38,275 nucleotides of DNA from Bacillota bacterium (GTDB lineage: Bacteria; Bacillota; Sulfobacillia; Sulfobacillales; Sulfobacillaceae): positions 1 through 38,275 of the forward strand of contig JAJZZA010000030.1 in NCBI GenBank assembly GCA_021797825.1, read 5' to 3'. Made by a program: the position numbers and the translations under genes. Numbering within the stretch: the stretch's first letter is position 1; the number at the start of each line of letters is the position of its first letter. Shown here in pieces: positions 15,652-24,808 of the stretch. The notes below the pieces were generated by a model, which was given only the letters and a program-made list of their open reading frames with translations, ran no database searches and was not told the DNA's origin.

Positions 15652-17388
15652 CTAATGGCTGATCCACCAATACTGGGGCGAGATGGCGTTGGTAAAGGTA
15701 TTGGCCGACGAGCGCACCCCATGCACATTATTGGCGACTTCACTGAGACCTTCCGGGACCGGCATCCACAAGTTCGGCAGGTGGCGGGCAGCAAACAGCT
15801 GGTAGTTGTCCAGCGCCGTTTGAGCGGCGGCCGCAGAGGGTTGCGGGGTATGCGTGGCCGCGATCAGGGAATCCATGGTGGGATTGGAATACCCGTAGAA
15901 GTTATATCCGCCGTGGGTCTCGTACATCCCTCCGCCAGTGGGATAACTGCCGCCGTAGCTCCAGCCCAGGCCGGTTTGGATCTGCCACTTGGTGGGTTGG
16001 TGATGGTATTGCAGCATGCTCGCAAAGGGCAAGGGGCTTAACGACACCTTGATTCCTTCTTTGGCCCAGTCCTGCTGCATAATCTGCACCATGGCCAAGG
16101 TCGTGCTGTTACCGGCGTCGTACTCCATGTTAAAGGCCAGCTGTTGTCCTTGACTGTTGGTCATGATGTTGTTGACCAAATGCCATCCGTTGGTCTCGAG
16201 CAACTTCGCCCCTGCCGCGGGGTTATACGCATAGAGCGGCTTAGTCAGTTGCGGCGCTAAAAAGGTGGACGGATGCAGCGGCACCGGCCCCGTGCCCGGC
16301 ACCCCCATCCCGTTGTACAGCGCCTGGATGATCGCCTGCTGGTCGATGCCCATCTGCAGCGCTTGGCGGACCGCCAATTGGCGCAAGATCGGACCGACGG
16401 TGGGACTCTTGAAATTTAAGATGGTGCGGTCGATCACGTAGCCATAGGAGGGACTTAGCGTATCCTGGGACAATTGACTCCGTTGATTGTACATCGACAA
16501 GGGCAGATACCCCACTTGCACCGTCCCGGTCTTAAGGCCGTTGACTTCCGAGGTGTCGGAGGTTTGATAGGCCAGGACGAACTTGTTGACATAGGGTTTG
16601 TGCCCATCGTAATGCGCGTTGGGAGAAAAGGTCCAGGAGACATTTTGAATGGCGTTGGTCAGCCGAAACGGCCCGTCCACCACTTTAAAGAAACTCACGT
16701 TGTTGCCGTTGCTCGCCAAGTAACCCAGTTCTTGGTTGACATTGTTGGGATAGCGATTCCAGGCTTGTTCGGGCAACGGGATAAAGTCGCCCAACCCGTT
16801 ATATTCAAACCACATTTGGTTAACCGGCTGCGTCAGGGTGATTTGAAATTCGTGGGCATTCACCACGTGAAAACTCTTGATGAGTTGCGGCACCCCCCCC
16901 GACCCGGCTCCGGCATAAGGCCACGGCGCGGGGGCATTGGGCGAACTGGCGGCTTGAATCAGCTGCCAGGTAAACGCCACGTCTTGGGCGGTGACCGGGG
17001 TGCCATCAGACCAGTGCCATTTGGGGTTCATTTTGACGGTATAGACCGTACCCGCCTGGTTCCAGGTAATGGCGCTGGCAATACTACGCGAAAAATCAAT
17101 GGTGCCGTTGGGCGCAATATGAAACAGCCCCTTGTACATGAGGCTGGCGGCCCAGGCGTCGTAGAGACTGTTGTAGGCCACCGGACGCAGCGGTTGGTAC
17201 CAGTTAATCGCCACCAAGGGGCCTAGCGCCTGAATAATGGTGCCCCCTTGGCTTGGTTGCGTCGTGCCGCTTTTGGCGGGGGAGGGCGGAGTGGAACTCG
17301 GGGTTCCGCACCCCGCCAACAACAGCGGCGTTACGCTTAAGGCCGCGCCCAACAGAATCGCCGGAGAACGGCGGTGACCGATCTTCAC
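15652..17388 (-). CDS. Peptide-binding lipoprotein (SBP family 5)
   Basis: A 578-residue extracellular solute-binding lipoprotein. The signal peptide has a lipobox LLAGC with the lipidated Cys at 27, followed by a Ser/Thr/Pro linker. The body has family 5 features such as SIASAITWNQAGTVYTVKM and WSDGTPVTAQDVAFTW. It captures peptides and hands them to the two permeases. The GTG start has a strong AAAGGAGGG site 7 nt upstream. It lies between tldE and the permease genes, which ties TldD/E to imported material. Confidence 0.92.
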   Translation of the reverse strand: MKIGHRRSPAILLGAALSVTPLLLAGCGTPSSTPPSPAKSGTTQPSQGGTIIQALGPLVAINWYQPLRPVAYNSLYDAWAASLMYKGLFHIAPNGTIDFSRSIASAITWNQAGTVYTVKMNPKWHWSDGTPVTAQDVAFTWQLIQAASSPNAPAPWPYAGAGSGGVPQLIKSFHVVNAHEFQITLTQPVNQMWFEYNGLGDFIPLPEQAWNRYPNNVNQELGYLASNGNNVSFFKVVDGPFRLTNAIQNVSWTFSPNAHYDGHKPYVNKFVLAYQTSDTSEVNGLKTGTVQVGYLPLSMYNQRSQLSQDTLSPSYGYVIDRTILNFKSPTVGPILRQLAVRQALQMGIDQQAIIQALYNGMGVPGTGPVPLHPSTFLAPQLTKPLYAYNPAAGAKLLETNGWHLVNNIMTNSQGQQLAFNMEYDAGNSTTLAMVQIMQQDWAKEGIKVSLSPLPFASMLQYHHQPTKWQIQTGLGWSYGGSYPTGGGMYETHGGYNFYGYSNPTMDSLIAATHTPQPSAAAAQTALDNYQLFAARHLPNLWMPVPEGLSEVANNVHGVRSSANTFTNAISPQYWWISH

Positions 17389-17475
17389 GATAAAACCCTC
17401 CTTTTAATAGTCCTTGTCCCGTCTTCGCGCCCGGTTGGCGGATACTTTTCGCAGCGCTGCGCCCGGCTGCGGCGG

Positions 17476-18813
17476 CTAACGCCGCATGGAGACGTCTACC
17501 CCGTCGATTAATAACGGCGGCACATGGCCCGGGGCTGGCTGCATCATGCCTTGCGCCAGCCACTGCGCGTCTAGACCGACAGCCGCCAATTGCTGCGACA
17601 AAGCCTCAAACGCATTGAGGCTAATCACCGCATTTTTGATTCGTCCGGTGATGACCCCCTGATCCATCAGATAGAGCTCGCTGGCGTTGCCCGCAATGTC
17701 CCCCCGTAGGGGATTGGTGGGACGCGCCCCAATCCAGCCGTTTAAAACCAGCAGGCGAGGAAATCGCCGACCCCACTCGGCCAACCCCAGCTCCCCGGGT
17801 TCAATCGCCAGATTAGCGGGCAGGGCCGCCGGCAGGGCATTGGGTGCGGGTCGGTATCCCATGCCGCGCGGCGCGTGGCCAAGCCGGCGGGCGCTATCGC
17901 GATCCAGCACAAAGTGGCGCAACTCACCCGCCTCAATTAAGGGCCAGCGGCCCGTGGGCGTTCCCTCGTCGTCAAAGGGTGCGGTGCGCGGCCCCCCCGG
18001 CAGCGTGGCGTCGCTGAGGATGGTTAGAGACGGGGAGAGCACCCGCTGCCCGACCTGCGCTTCCCACGGCGAGTTGCCTGCGATCAGGGCGGGACCCGAT
18101 AGTCGCGCCAAGACCGGCATCAGCACACTCATCACCACCGGGGGCAAGAATACGATGGGAAGCCGACCCCCGGCCAGGTGTTGAATGCGACGGCCCCAAG
18201 CGAATCGCTCCGCGACGGCGTTGCCCAGCTCGCCGGCCTGAGTGAGCGCATCCATCCCCACCCGCGTCTCCATAATCGCGTGAAAATCAGTGCCGTCGAC
18301 GCGCCGCCCGCCGGCCGACAGCGCAAAGTAACCCTGCGTCCAGGCCGCTTTGCCGCCGCTGGAGTTCATCAGCCGGGTGTCAAGCTGGTGGTACGCGACC
18401 GAAACCGCCGGCCGGAAGTCATCGGCCAGGCCTTCCAGCCGGGAATAGAGTTCGCGTGCCACCAAGGACATCCGCGGAGCCATCGCCGGATCGAACGCGG
18501 GGACGCCGGGCGAAATCGCCCCCGCGGCCAGCACCGGTTCATCCAGCTTGGTTTCGGGACCGGCAACGGCGGCATCCGCCGCCTGCGCTTGCAGTTGCCG
18601 CCACGATGCGGTCCGTGACGCCGCAAACCCCAAGCGTCCTTCGCGAACCATCCGCACGGCGCGCACCCGTTCCGACCCGTGCTGCACCAGCGGCGTTTGG
18701 CCGCCTTTCATTTCCACCGACCATACATCGCGCCGCTGGTCGGCCCCATCGCCAATTTCCCCCGGTGCCCAGTCGAGTTCAGCGAGCGGGCCGGGGTCTG
18801 CGGTAAAGCGCAT
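17476..18813 (-). CDS. tldE: TldE/PmbA-family protein
   Basis: About 445 residues. This is the non-catalytic partner of TldD in the TldD/E metalloprotease and lacks the HExxxH motif. The C-terminal half has family signatures: RHFVLDRDSARRLG, a later ARPTNPLRGDI and LNAFEALSQQL near the end. TldD/TldE cleave small unfolded peptides in the cytosol; in E. coli they mature microcin B17 and degrade CcdA. The start ATG at 18813 overlaps the tldD stop as TGATG, so the subunits are probably made in equal amounts. The N-terminal region is shorter and more diverged than in E. coli TldE. Confidence 0.88.
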   Translation of the reverse strand: MRFTADPGPLAELDWAPGEIGDGADQRRDVWSVEMKGGQTPLVQHGSERVRAVRMVREGRLGFAASRTASWRQLQAQAADAAVAGPETKLDEPVLAAGAISPGVPAFDPAMAPRMSLVARELYSRLEGLADDFRPAVSVAYHQLDTRLMNSSGGKAAWTQGYFALSAGGRRVDGTDFHAIMETRVGMDALTQAGELGNAVAERFAWGRRIQHLAGGRLPIVFLPPVVMSVLMPVLARLSGPALIAGNSPWEAQVGQRVLSPSLTILSDATLPGGPRTAPFDDEGTPTGRWPLIEAGELRHFVLDRDSARRLGHAPRGMGYRPAPNALPAALPANLAIEPGELGLAEWGRRFPRLLVLNGWIGARPTNPLRGDIAGNASELYLMDQGVITGRIKNAVISLNAFEALSQQLAAVGLDAQWLAQGMMQPAPGHVPPLLIDGVDVSMRR

Positions 18814-20219
18814 CAACGGCTTCGCCCCCCGACCAGACACCGTTCAATTCGCAAAGACGGCGCGTGGTGACTTACCGGAAGCGGCATTTGCCCGGCTTTG
18901 CCACACCCGCCGCCCCCTTCATAGCGGGTAAAATCGCTGCCAATGGCGGTGATTTGGGCCAGGGTGCTAAAGACATTGCCAGTGAGCACCGCGTTGCGCA
19001 GGGGACGGGTAATCTGCCCGTTTTCGATCAGATAGGCTTCTCCCGCCAAAAACGTAAAGAGTTCCCCGTTGGTTTGTCCGCCATGGGAGCCCTTGGCGTA
19101 AATTCCGCGTTCGATGCCTTGGAAGAGATCCGCAAAAGGCGTGTCCCCCGGCGCAATCACCGTGTTGCGCATGCGAACAATCGGCGGAAAGCGGTAATGC
19201 AGGGCCCTGGCGTTGCCCGTCGGGGTTTCGCCCAAGCACGCCGCGGTTTCCCGCGAATGCAAACGTCCGACCAGGACGCCGCCTTTGATCAGGTCGACAT
19301 CCTCCGCCGGCACGCCTTCGTCGTCAATCGGCAGATAGCCCCGGCTGCCGAGGTCCTGGCCGGTGTCATAGATGTGCAGATTGGCTGGGCCAAAATTGCG
19401 TCCGAGATGCATCTCCGCCAGCAGGCCGGAATCGCCGACTTGCCCGTCGGCTTCACTCAGATGGCCAAACGCCTCATGCGCAAATACCCCGGCGAGCTGC
19501 GGGTCCACCACCACCGGATATTCTCCTCCCTCAATTTCCGGGGCTTGCAGCAGCGATACCGCCGCCATGGCCGCATCGCGCACGGCGCCGTGCAATCGCC
19601 GCACCACCGCAAAGTCATTGGAGGAGCCAAAAGAGACGCCGCGTTGCGCCACCTCATTGCGGTCCCGGGCAAGCACCACGATGTTGCCCCCTAAATCCAG
19701 CTTTTCCTGCTCAATCGCGCTGCCCTGACCGTTAGCAAACCAAAGATGGCGATAGCGATCGAAATATCGGCCCGTGACCGACTTGATTAAGGGGTGGGTT
19801 AGACGGGCCAACTCGGCATACTGCAAGAGCAGGGCCACTTTATCGGTCAGCGGCACGGACAGCGGATCCTCTTGGGTTTTTAAACGCTGCATGACGCGCA
19901 CCGGCGCCACCTCACCCAAGCGCCTGCCGATATGGACCGGATCCGCCCACTTGGCCAACAATATGGCCTCATCAACATGGCGGTCAATATGGTCCCATCC
20001 ATCGAAGTGCACGAACCCGACGGCGCCCTGCCGAAATACCCGCACATTGCCCCCCACATCGACCACATGCGTCTGTTGGCGCACCTGCTCATTGAGCGTA
20101 TCAAGCTGGGTGGTCTCGTTGTACTCCAGGCGAATCTCAATGTCGTCCACTTCAGCGTTGGCGGCCAACGCCACCAGGGAAGCCAAGATGCCCTCGTCAC
20201 CAAGATTAGTGCCCGCCAT
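18813..20219 (-). CDS. tldD: TldD metalloprotease subunit
   Basis: A 468-residue zinc protease subunit, peptidase family U62. The metal motif is HEAFGH (H248, E249, H253) and the third ligand is probably C439 in GGGGCGKAGQ, as in E. coli TldD. With TldE it forms a barrel that admits short or unfolded peptides. The ATG has GAGGAGG 8 nt upstream. It is the first gene of the long peptide operon. Having tldD and tldE side by side with an importer suggests the substrate is an external peptide or a processed self-made peptide, but no precursor-like small ORF was identified. Confidence 0.95.
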   Translation of the reverse strand: MAGTNLGDEGILASLVALAANAEVDDIEIRLEYNETTQLDTLNEQVRQQTHVVDVGGNVRVFRQGAVGFVHFDGWDHIDRHVDEAILLAKWADPVHIGRRLGEVAPVRVMQRLKTQEDPLSVPLTDKVALLLQYAELARLTHPLIKSVTGRYFDRYRHLWFANGQGSAIEQEKLDLGGNIVVLARDRNEVAQRGVSFGSSNDFAVVRRLHGAVRDAAMAAVSLLQAPEIEGGEYPVVVDPQLAGVFAHEAFGHLSEADGQVGDSGLLAEMHLGRNFGPANLHIYDTGQDLGSRGYLPIDDEGVPAEDVDLIKGGVLVGRLHSRETAACLGETPTGNARALHYRFPPIVRMRNTVIAPGDTPFADLFQGIERGIYAKGSHGGQTNGELFTFLAGEAYLIENGQITRPLRNAVLTGNVFSTLAQITAIGSDFTRYEGGGGCGKAGQMPLPVSHHAPSLRIERCLVGGRSR

Positions 20220-20826
20220 GTTTCCCGCCTCCTCGCCTGGGTGTGCACAGACTTTGTTAAATTTTCATGCGGGGGATAATGGCGGGAAATTCTATGCCCA
20301 CAATCGAATTCCTGCTTGGGGCCACAAGATTGCTTTTTTATCAAATCCCAGGGGGGAGGTGCGATAGCCCTGCATCGCCAGGGGATGTCAAAAACGGCCG
20401 CGCGTCAGCGCAGCCCGCAAGCCATGGCAACCGGCCGTGGGCCGTGGCCGTATTGCCCGATAAAGACCGTACCCAGGGGAGTTGCGTCAACATTGACCGG
20501 CAATGGTCTGTCGCCCCGCGAAGCGGGTGGGCTGGCTGTCGGCACCCCCTTCTGGCAGGCCCGCAATCGATGTCAAGGTTGCCAAATTTCGCACGGACCA
20601 CGGGCAAATCGTCAGGCAGGCCAGCCTCCGCCGACGGTGCATCACCCGGGTTGGTCAAGCCGGCCTCGCTCTGTGCAATCACCGCTGGCGCCGCCGGGTG
20701 GTCTAACCACCCCCGCTCACGACCGCCGCGTGCCAGCGACGGTCGCTCCCATTCACCCACGGCGAGGCCCTGCGGCAACAAGCCTGCCCGCTCGCCTCAC
20801 CGCGCCCGCTCACATCGGGATATCCC
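20220..20826. other. 607-bp intergenic region with hairpin
   Basis: No gene is supported. The tldD-proximal end (minus strand) has a weak candidate promoter, TTGTGG then ATTATC at 17-nt spacing, about 20275-20303. The centre has a perfect stem GGGTGGT-CTA-ACCACCC at 20696-20712 and a small CCCGC/GCGGG stem near 20516-20528; either could end transcription of the S9 peptidase gene. Long open frames on both strands lack plausible starts and have no recognisable content, as expected in GC-rich DNA. Confidence 0.5.
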
Positions 20827-22608
20827 TTACGGGTTGCGGTGGGCGTCCAAAAACTCAATGACTCGCTGATAAACCCGGATTTCGTTTTCCTTCTTTTGAA
20901 ACCCGTGCCCTTCATCCTCCAGCACCAAATATTCCACCTCGACCCCGTTCGCCCGCAGCGCCTCGACGATTTGATCCGACTCGGCCTTTACCACCCGCGG
21001 ATCATTGGCCCCCTGGATGACCAGCATGGGCCGGGTCATCTGTTCGAGGTAGGTGATGGGCGACTCCCGCACCATCCGTTCGCGGTCGGTGGCGGGATTC
21101 CCCACCCAGCGCGCCATGGACGGCTTCCAATGTTCGGGCACCGTCTCGTACAGCGACAGCAGACTGGACGGTCCAAAGATATCGACATACGCCTGAAAGC
21201 GCTCCGCATGGCGACCGTGGAGCAACAGGGTCATGTACCCCCCATAACTGCCGCCGACCACAAACAAGCGGTCGCGGGACGCCCGCCCGCTGGCCGTCAG
21301 CCAGTCGACGCTGGCCATCATGTCAAGCCGGGGGCCTTCCCCCCAATCCCCCTCCACCAGCTTTTCAAACTCTGCCCCATACCCCGTGCTGCCGCGAAAA
21401 TTAGGCGCCCAAATGTTGTATCCGCGGCTTAGGGCGTACTGGAAAAACGGCCGGAACATTCGGCGTTCCGCGGCTTGCGGACCGCCATGCGGCCAGACGA
21501 TGGTGTAGCCGTGGGCCACCGCCGGCTGCGCCTTAAACCACAGGCTTTCGATCTCCATCCCGTCGAATGACGGGAACCGCAACGTCTCGGAGGGAACCAA
21601 AACGTCCCTGCCGGCTCCCATCACGCGGTTGTTGGTCACCGGCTGCCACCGCTCCCCGTTCAGCTTCCAAATATTAAACGGCTCGACATCGCTTCGTCCC
21701 AAAAGGTACAGTGTGCCCGACGTCCCGCATTCCATCTGCTGGATGACCGCAGCCGGCAAAGGCACCACGCCAAGTTCGTCCGACCCCATCCGGACCCGGT
21801 ACAACCGATCTTGGACTCCCCACGAACCCGCCACGTAAACGGTGCCGGAGTCCCTGTGCAGCGTGATCCCGGTCAGTTCTTCCGCTGCCGAGGTCCAGCG
21901 CGAAAACTGTTCGGCGGCCAGATCAAAGCGGGCCAGATAGGCACGGTCCTGACCGAAATTGGTGGTTAACACCACCGTCGCGTTATCGAGAAAAGCCACG
22001 TCGTGGACGTTCTGCGCGGCCGTGGGATCGGGGGTCAGACACCTGACCACTCCATCGCTGACGAGATATGGCACCTGAAACGTATTGGAAAAATGCATCA
22101 CATAGACGTAGGACCGCTCATCGGGCGAGACCGCGACCAATGCCGCGCTCGCCCCCTCGCCGACGTGGAGCACCTCTTCGCGATCCGTTTCCAGATCGTA
22201 CCGGCAAATGTTTAAGAACTGGGGATTGTCGCGATCCGTCGAGTAATAAATGCGGCGGCCGTCCTCTGAAATTTTGGCCAGGAAATAGGTCTTGCCCGGG
22301 GAGACGCGAACCGGTTGCAGACGGCCGCCGGACCGGGGAATCGCATAGATTTGTGTCTTTTCGTCACCGTCTTGATCCACCCCGGCCAAAATGAACCGTC
22401 CCCGCGGGTCGGTGAGGATTTGCGACGGCATCTGGTCGGCGTAGGTCAGTTGATAAGGATAGGGACAGTCGAGGTCGACACCCCACAAATTGTACCGTCC
22501 ACTGATATTGGCTGACACCACTAAGCGCGATTCATCCCGTTCCAGCGCAAATCCCATTATGGCATATGTGCGAAAAAATTCGTCCAGGTCAGGACGGGGA
22601 AATTCCAT
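20827..22608 (-). CDS. S9-family prolyl oligopeptidase / acylaminoacyl peptidase
   Basis: A 593-residue serine peptidase. Residues 1 to about 340 are a beta-propeller that limits entry to small peptides. Residues about 350-590 are an alpha/beta hydrolase with the triad S454 in GGSYGG, D536 in GANDPRV and H568 in EDEGHGF. It lacks a signal peptide and so acts in the cytosol, cleaving oligopeptides or N-acylated peptides. The ATG has AAGGAGGG 9 nt upstream. It is a single-gene unit downstream of a dyad-containing promoter region and may complement the neighbouring peptide operon. Confidence 0.92.
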   Translation of the reverse strand: MEFPRPDLDEFFRTYAIMGFALERDESRLVVSANISGRYNLWGVDLDCPYPYQLTYADQMPSQILTDPRGRFILAGVDQDGDEKTQIYAIPRSGGRLQPVRVSPGKTYFLAKISEDGRRIYYSTDRDNPQFLNICRYDLETDREEVLHVGEGASAALVAVSPDERSYVYVMHFSNTFQVPYLVSDGVVRCLTPDPTAAQNVHDVAFLDNATVVLTTNFGQDRAYLARFDLAAEQFSRWTSAAEELTGITLHRDSGTVYVAGSWGVQDRLYRVRMGSDELGVVPLPAAVIQQMECGTSGTLYLLGRSDVEPFNIWKLNGERWQPVTNNRVMGAGRDVLVPSETLRFPSFDGMEIESLWFKAQPAVAHGYTIVWPHGGPQAAERRMFRPFFQYALSRGYNIWAPNFRGSTGYGAEFEKLVEGDWGEGPRLDMMASVDWLTASGRASRDRLFVVGGSYGGYMTLLLHGRHAERFQAYVDIFGPSSLLSLYETVPEHWKPSMARWVGNPATDRERMVRESPITYLEQMTRPMLVIQGANDPRVVKAESDQIVEALRANGVEVEYLVLEDEGHGFQKKENEIRVYQRVIEFLDAHRNP

Positions 22609-22922
22609 TGCTCAGAACCCTCCTTGCCGGCCCAATTTTGGTTAACGGTGCCCCAAAATCCGCAGACCCCTGCCGGTTCCCGATCGGTTTTGGGTTCCTC
22701 GCCCATTATGGCATAATTGGCGTCCAACCCGCATCGTGCGGAGCGCCGCAACCTGACAGGACATCGCGCATGTCGCGTCGAAGCCTCGCGATGGATGGAA
22801 AAAGTTGTGACAACGTGCTAACCTCAAGCAGGCAGCGATGTGTCAAACCAGGGATGGACAACGAGGACCCATCCCCAACCCAACACCCCGTCGTAAAATT
22901 TCCTGCAAAGGAGCATGTTTTC
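22609..22922. other. Divergent promoter region
   Basis: 314 bp between the S9 peptidase gene and the divergent DUF3048 gene. It holds the ATTATGGCATAAT dyad described separately, a GTTAACC stretch near 22640 and a short GTTG-TGA-CAAC dyad near 22804-22814. A TAAAAT near 22893 could be a -10 box for the lipoprotein gene but lacks a good -35. Open frames crossing the region have no support. Confidence 0.4.
22702..22717. repeat. 14-bp direct repeat and dyad near the S9 start
   Basis: CCCATTATGGCATA occurs at 22702-22715 and again at 22553-22566, inside the first codons of the S9 peptidase gene. The upstream copy extends to a perfect dyad, ATTATG-G-CATAAT (22705-22717). Two identical 14-mers 150 bp apart are unlikely by chance and could be a paired operator that loops over the start. 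Confidence 0.4.
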
Positions 22923-24008
22923 ATGACCGGATCGCGTCGATTGGCCCCCTGGGCGGCAGCCGCCGCTTTGGCCCTCGGTCTGGCGGGCTGCGGAAGCTCA
23001 AGCCACCCGTCGGCCACCCCCAGTTCCGCCACCTCCCCATCCTCACCCGTGTCGCCTTCCCCACGGCCCGCCGGCAACCTGGATCCGCTGACCGGCAAAA
23101 CCTCGCCGCAACACGGCCCTTTAGTGGCGGTAATGGTGGAAAATTCGGAGTATGGCCGCCCGCAATATGGCTTGTCGTCGGCGGATGTGGTGTATGAAGC
23201 GTACACGGAATTCTTCTACTATTCCCGGTACATGCTATTATTTTGGGGCCACGCGCCCGCTGTCGTGGCTCCGGTGCGTTCGGCCCGCCCCTATTTTGTC
23301 AGTTTCGTGCACGAGTGGCCAGGGGCAGCCTATGCCCACGCCGGCGCCTCCAACCCTGCCTACCCGATGATTGCCCAGGACCACATCCACAATCTCGACT
23401 TGGATTCCAACGCCTACAACCTGGGTTGGCGATCGTCGACCAGGCCGGCTCCGCACAATCTCTTTTCCAACGTGCAAACCCTGATGGCGGCCGCCCGCGC
23501 GCAGTGGGGAAACCCGAAGATTGCGCCCCACTGGCCGTTTTTGACCAATCCCACGGCGGGCACGCCGTCTGTCACCAGCGTCACGCTTACTTGGAACCCC
23601 CGCAACACGGTGGAACAATGGCGATGGGATGCCCCCGCCCAAGGCTGGACGCGCTGGGTGAAATGCCCCGAATGCGCCCAGAATCAATTTACCCAGGTCA
23701 TGGGACTTAACTCGGGCAATCCGGTGGTGGCATCCAATGTCATCCTGGAATACACCCACGAAACCTATTTGCCCGATCCCGCCCACACCGGGTGGATCCA
23801 GATTAGTACCCATGGCAGCGGCAATGCGCTGATGCTGCTAGGGCACCGGGTCATCCACGGCACCTGGCAAAACGCGGGCTCGGGACAGCCCACCCGATTT
23901 TTCATGCCCAACGGCCAGCCAGCCCGGTTTAATCCCGGACAAACCTGGATTGAGGTGGTGCCTGCACCGGGCTCAGCCGCCAACCCGTTTCAACTAACCG
24001 TACAGTAA
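22923..24008 (+). CDS. DUF3048 lipoprotein (YerB-like)
   Basis: A 361-residue secreted lipoprotein. The signal peptide carries a lipobox LAGC with Cys23, followed by a Ser/Pro/Thr linker (24-50) that spans the wall. The DUF3048 region begins at LDPLTGK. It includes VAVMVENSEYGRPQYGLS and VYEAYTEFFYYSR, and further on VAPVRSARPYFV; the C-terminal half contains GWIQIST. The family is widespread in Firmicutes but its function is unknown; B. subtilis YerB is the usual reference. The ATG at 22923 has AAAGGAG 9 nt upstream and begins a proper signal peptide, so the much longer upstream frame is rejected. Confidence 0.88.
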   Translation: MTGSRRLAPWAAAAALALGLAGCGSSSHPSATPSSATSPSSPVSPSPRPAGNLDPLTGKTSPQHGPLVAVMVENSEYGRPQYGLSSADVVYEAYTEFFYYSRYMLLFWGHAPAVVAPVRSARPYFVSFVHEWPGAAYAHAGASNPAYPMIAQDHIHNLDLDSNAYNLGWRSSTRPAPHNLFSNVQTLMAAARAQWGNPKIAPHWPFLTNPTAGTPSVTSVTLTWNPRNTVEQWRWDAPAQGWTRWVKCPECAQNQFTQVMGLNSGNPVVASNVILEYTHETYLPDPAHTGWIQISTHGSGNALMLLGHRVIHGTWQNAGSGQPTRFFMPNGQPARFNPGQTWIEVVPAPGSAANPFQLTVQ

Positions 24009-24024
24009 CGGCAAAACTTTTCTG

Positions 24025-24053
24025 TTTACCATTTTGTGGTATTGCTGTAACAT
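24025..24053 (+). promoter_or_regulatory. Promoter of the small membrane protein gene
   Basis: TTTACC (24025-24030), a 17-nt spacer and TAACAT preceded by TG (24048-24053) lie about 20 bp before the start codon. The leader would be very short but includes the AAAGGAGGGAGGG ribosome site. Confidence 0.5.
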
Positions 24054-24072
24054 ATAGCAAAGGAGGGAGGGA

Positions 24073-24351
24073 ATGTCTACTGCCCATCATGACGCGGGCG
24101 CCAGCAAGGCTCCCGCCGGCAAATCCCGGCGCTCCCGGCGTCATCGCGTGCGGAACTTGATCTTGGCTGTGACCACCTTGATCGGGTTGGCGTTGTGGCA
24201 GCTCGGACCCGTCATTCAGGGGGTGGCGGCGGTCGAGCACGGGCTTCAACAAGCTGAAGGCACCCGCTCCGTATTGGCGGGATTCATCCACGCCGCCATT
24301 CGCCAAGCGCAAGCCACCTTAGGCCCGCTGTTGCAACACCTCGTGCACTGA
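24073..24351 (+). CDS. Small single-pass membrane protein, unknown
   Basis: A 92-residue protein of unknown function. A basic N-terminus (KSRRSRRHRVR, about 17-27) is followed by one hydrophobic segment (NLILAVTTLIGLALWQLGPV, about 28-47) and an amphipathic C-terminal half. The charge pattern predicts the N-terminus inside the cell. The start is well supported by AAAGGAGGGAGGGA just before the ATG and by a promoter. It lies 64 bp after the DUF3048 gene and could be a membrane partner of it, but that is only positional. Confidence 0.65.
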   Translation: MSTAHHDAGASKAPAGKSRRSRRHRVRNLILAVTTLIGLALWQLGPVIQGVAAVEHGLQQAEGTRSVLAGFIHAAIRQAQATLGPLLQHLVH

Positions 24352-24808
24352 CCGCACCCTCGGCTGCCGTCACAACCAGGCCACCGCGGCGGACGAAAAG
24401 GTCGTCTGCGGCGGTGGCTGCTTCGCTGGGAGCGTCACCTGAAGACCACGCCCGCATCGCCCGGTTCGCGCCGGGGACCGCTTTCCCAATTTTGCTCGTG
24501 CCGTTCTCGGTTCCGCCCCTTTGCCGCAGCCCGCGACGCTGCTCTTTACCCACCAGGGCAACCCGCGGCAGGATTTCTCCGTTGCCTGCGCCGGCGGTTT
24601 AAGGGGTGTCGCCGCCAAGGTTTGGGCATCCGGTCAACCGGCCCCCGGGCGATAACCCGAGCGCGCCCCGGCCCAACCCGGTTGCCTGCTGGCCCCGATC
24701 CGGCAGGAGTTTCGACGGCCTCCGGCGAATGGCTCTTGTATCCTCTACGGCAGGACCGAGTGGGGGGCGGGTGATGGTGCCACCCCGGAGGCGGAAGGAG
24801 AAGGCAAC
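24352..24808. other. 457-bp gene-free stretch
   Basis: No gene is supported. It begins with the strong hairpin at 24380-24418 and is otherwise GC-rich sequence whose open frames have no ribosome sites or recognisable content. The ribosome site of the next gene (AAGGAGAAGG) lies at its end. No convincing promoter for that gene was seen. Confidence 0.4.
24380..24418 (+). terminator. Long hairpin after the small membrane protein gene
   Basis: A 16-base stem, GCCACCGCGGCGGACG (24380-24395) with CGTCTGCGGCGGTGGC (24403-24418), has 15 of 16 positions paired (one wobble, one mismatch) and a seven-base AAAAGGT loop. It starts 29 bp after the stop at 24351. No T-run follows, so termination may need Rho or rely on stem strength. 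Confidence 0.5.

Noticed and set aside
20267-20869. Plus-strand frames of 181-200 codons in the tldD-S9 gap
   Set aside because: They lack ribosome sites, run into the S9 gene antisense and have no recognisable content.
22566-22922. 119-codon N-terminal extension of the DUF3048 lipoprotein
   Set aside because: The ATG at 22923 has a strong ribosome site and starts a proper lipoprotein signal peptide, which would not work if buried internally.
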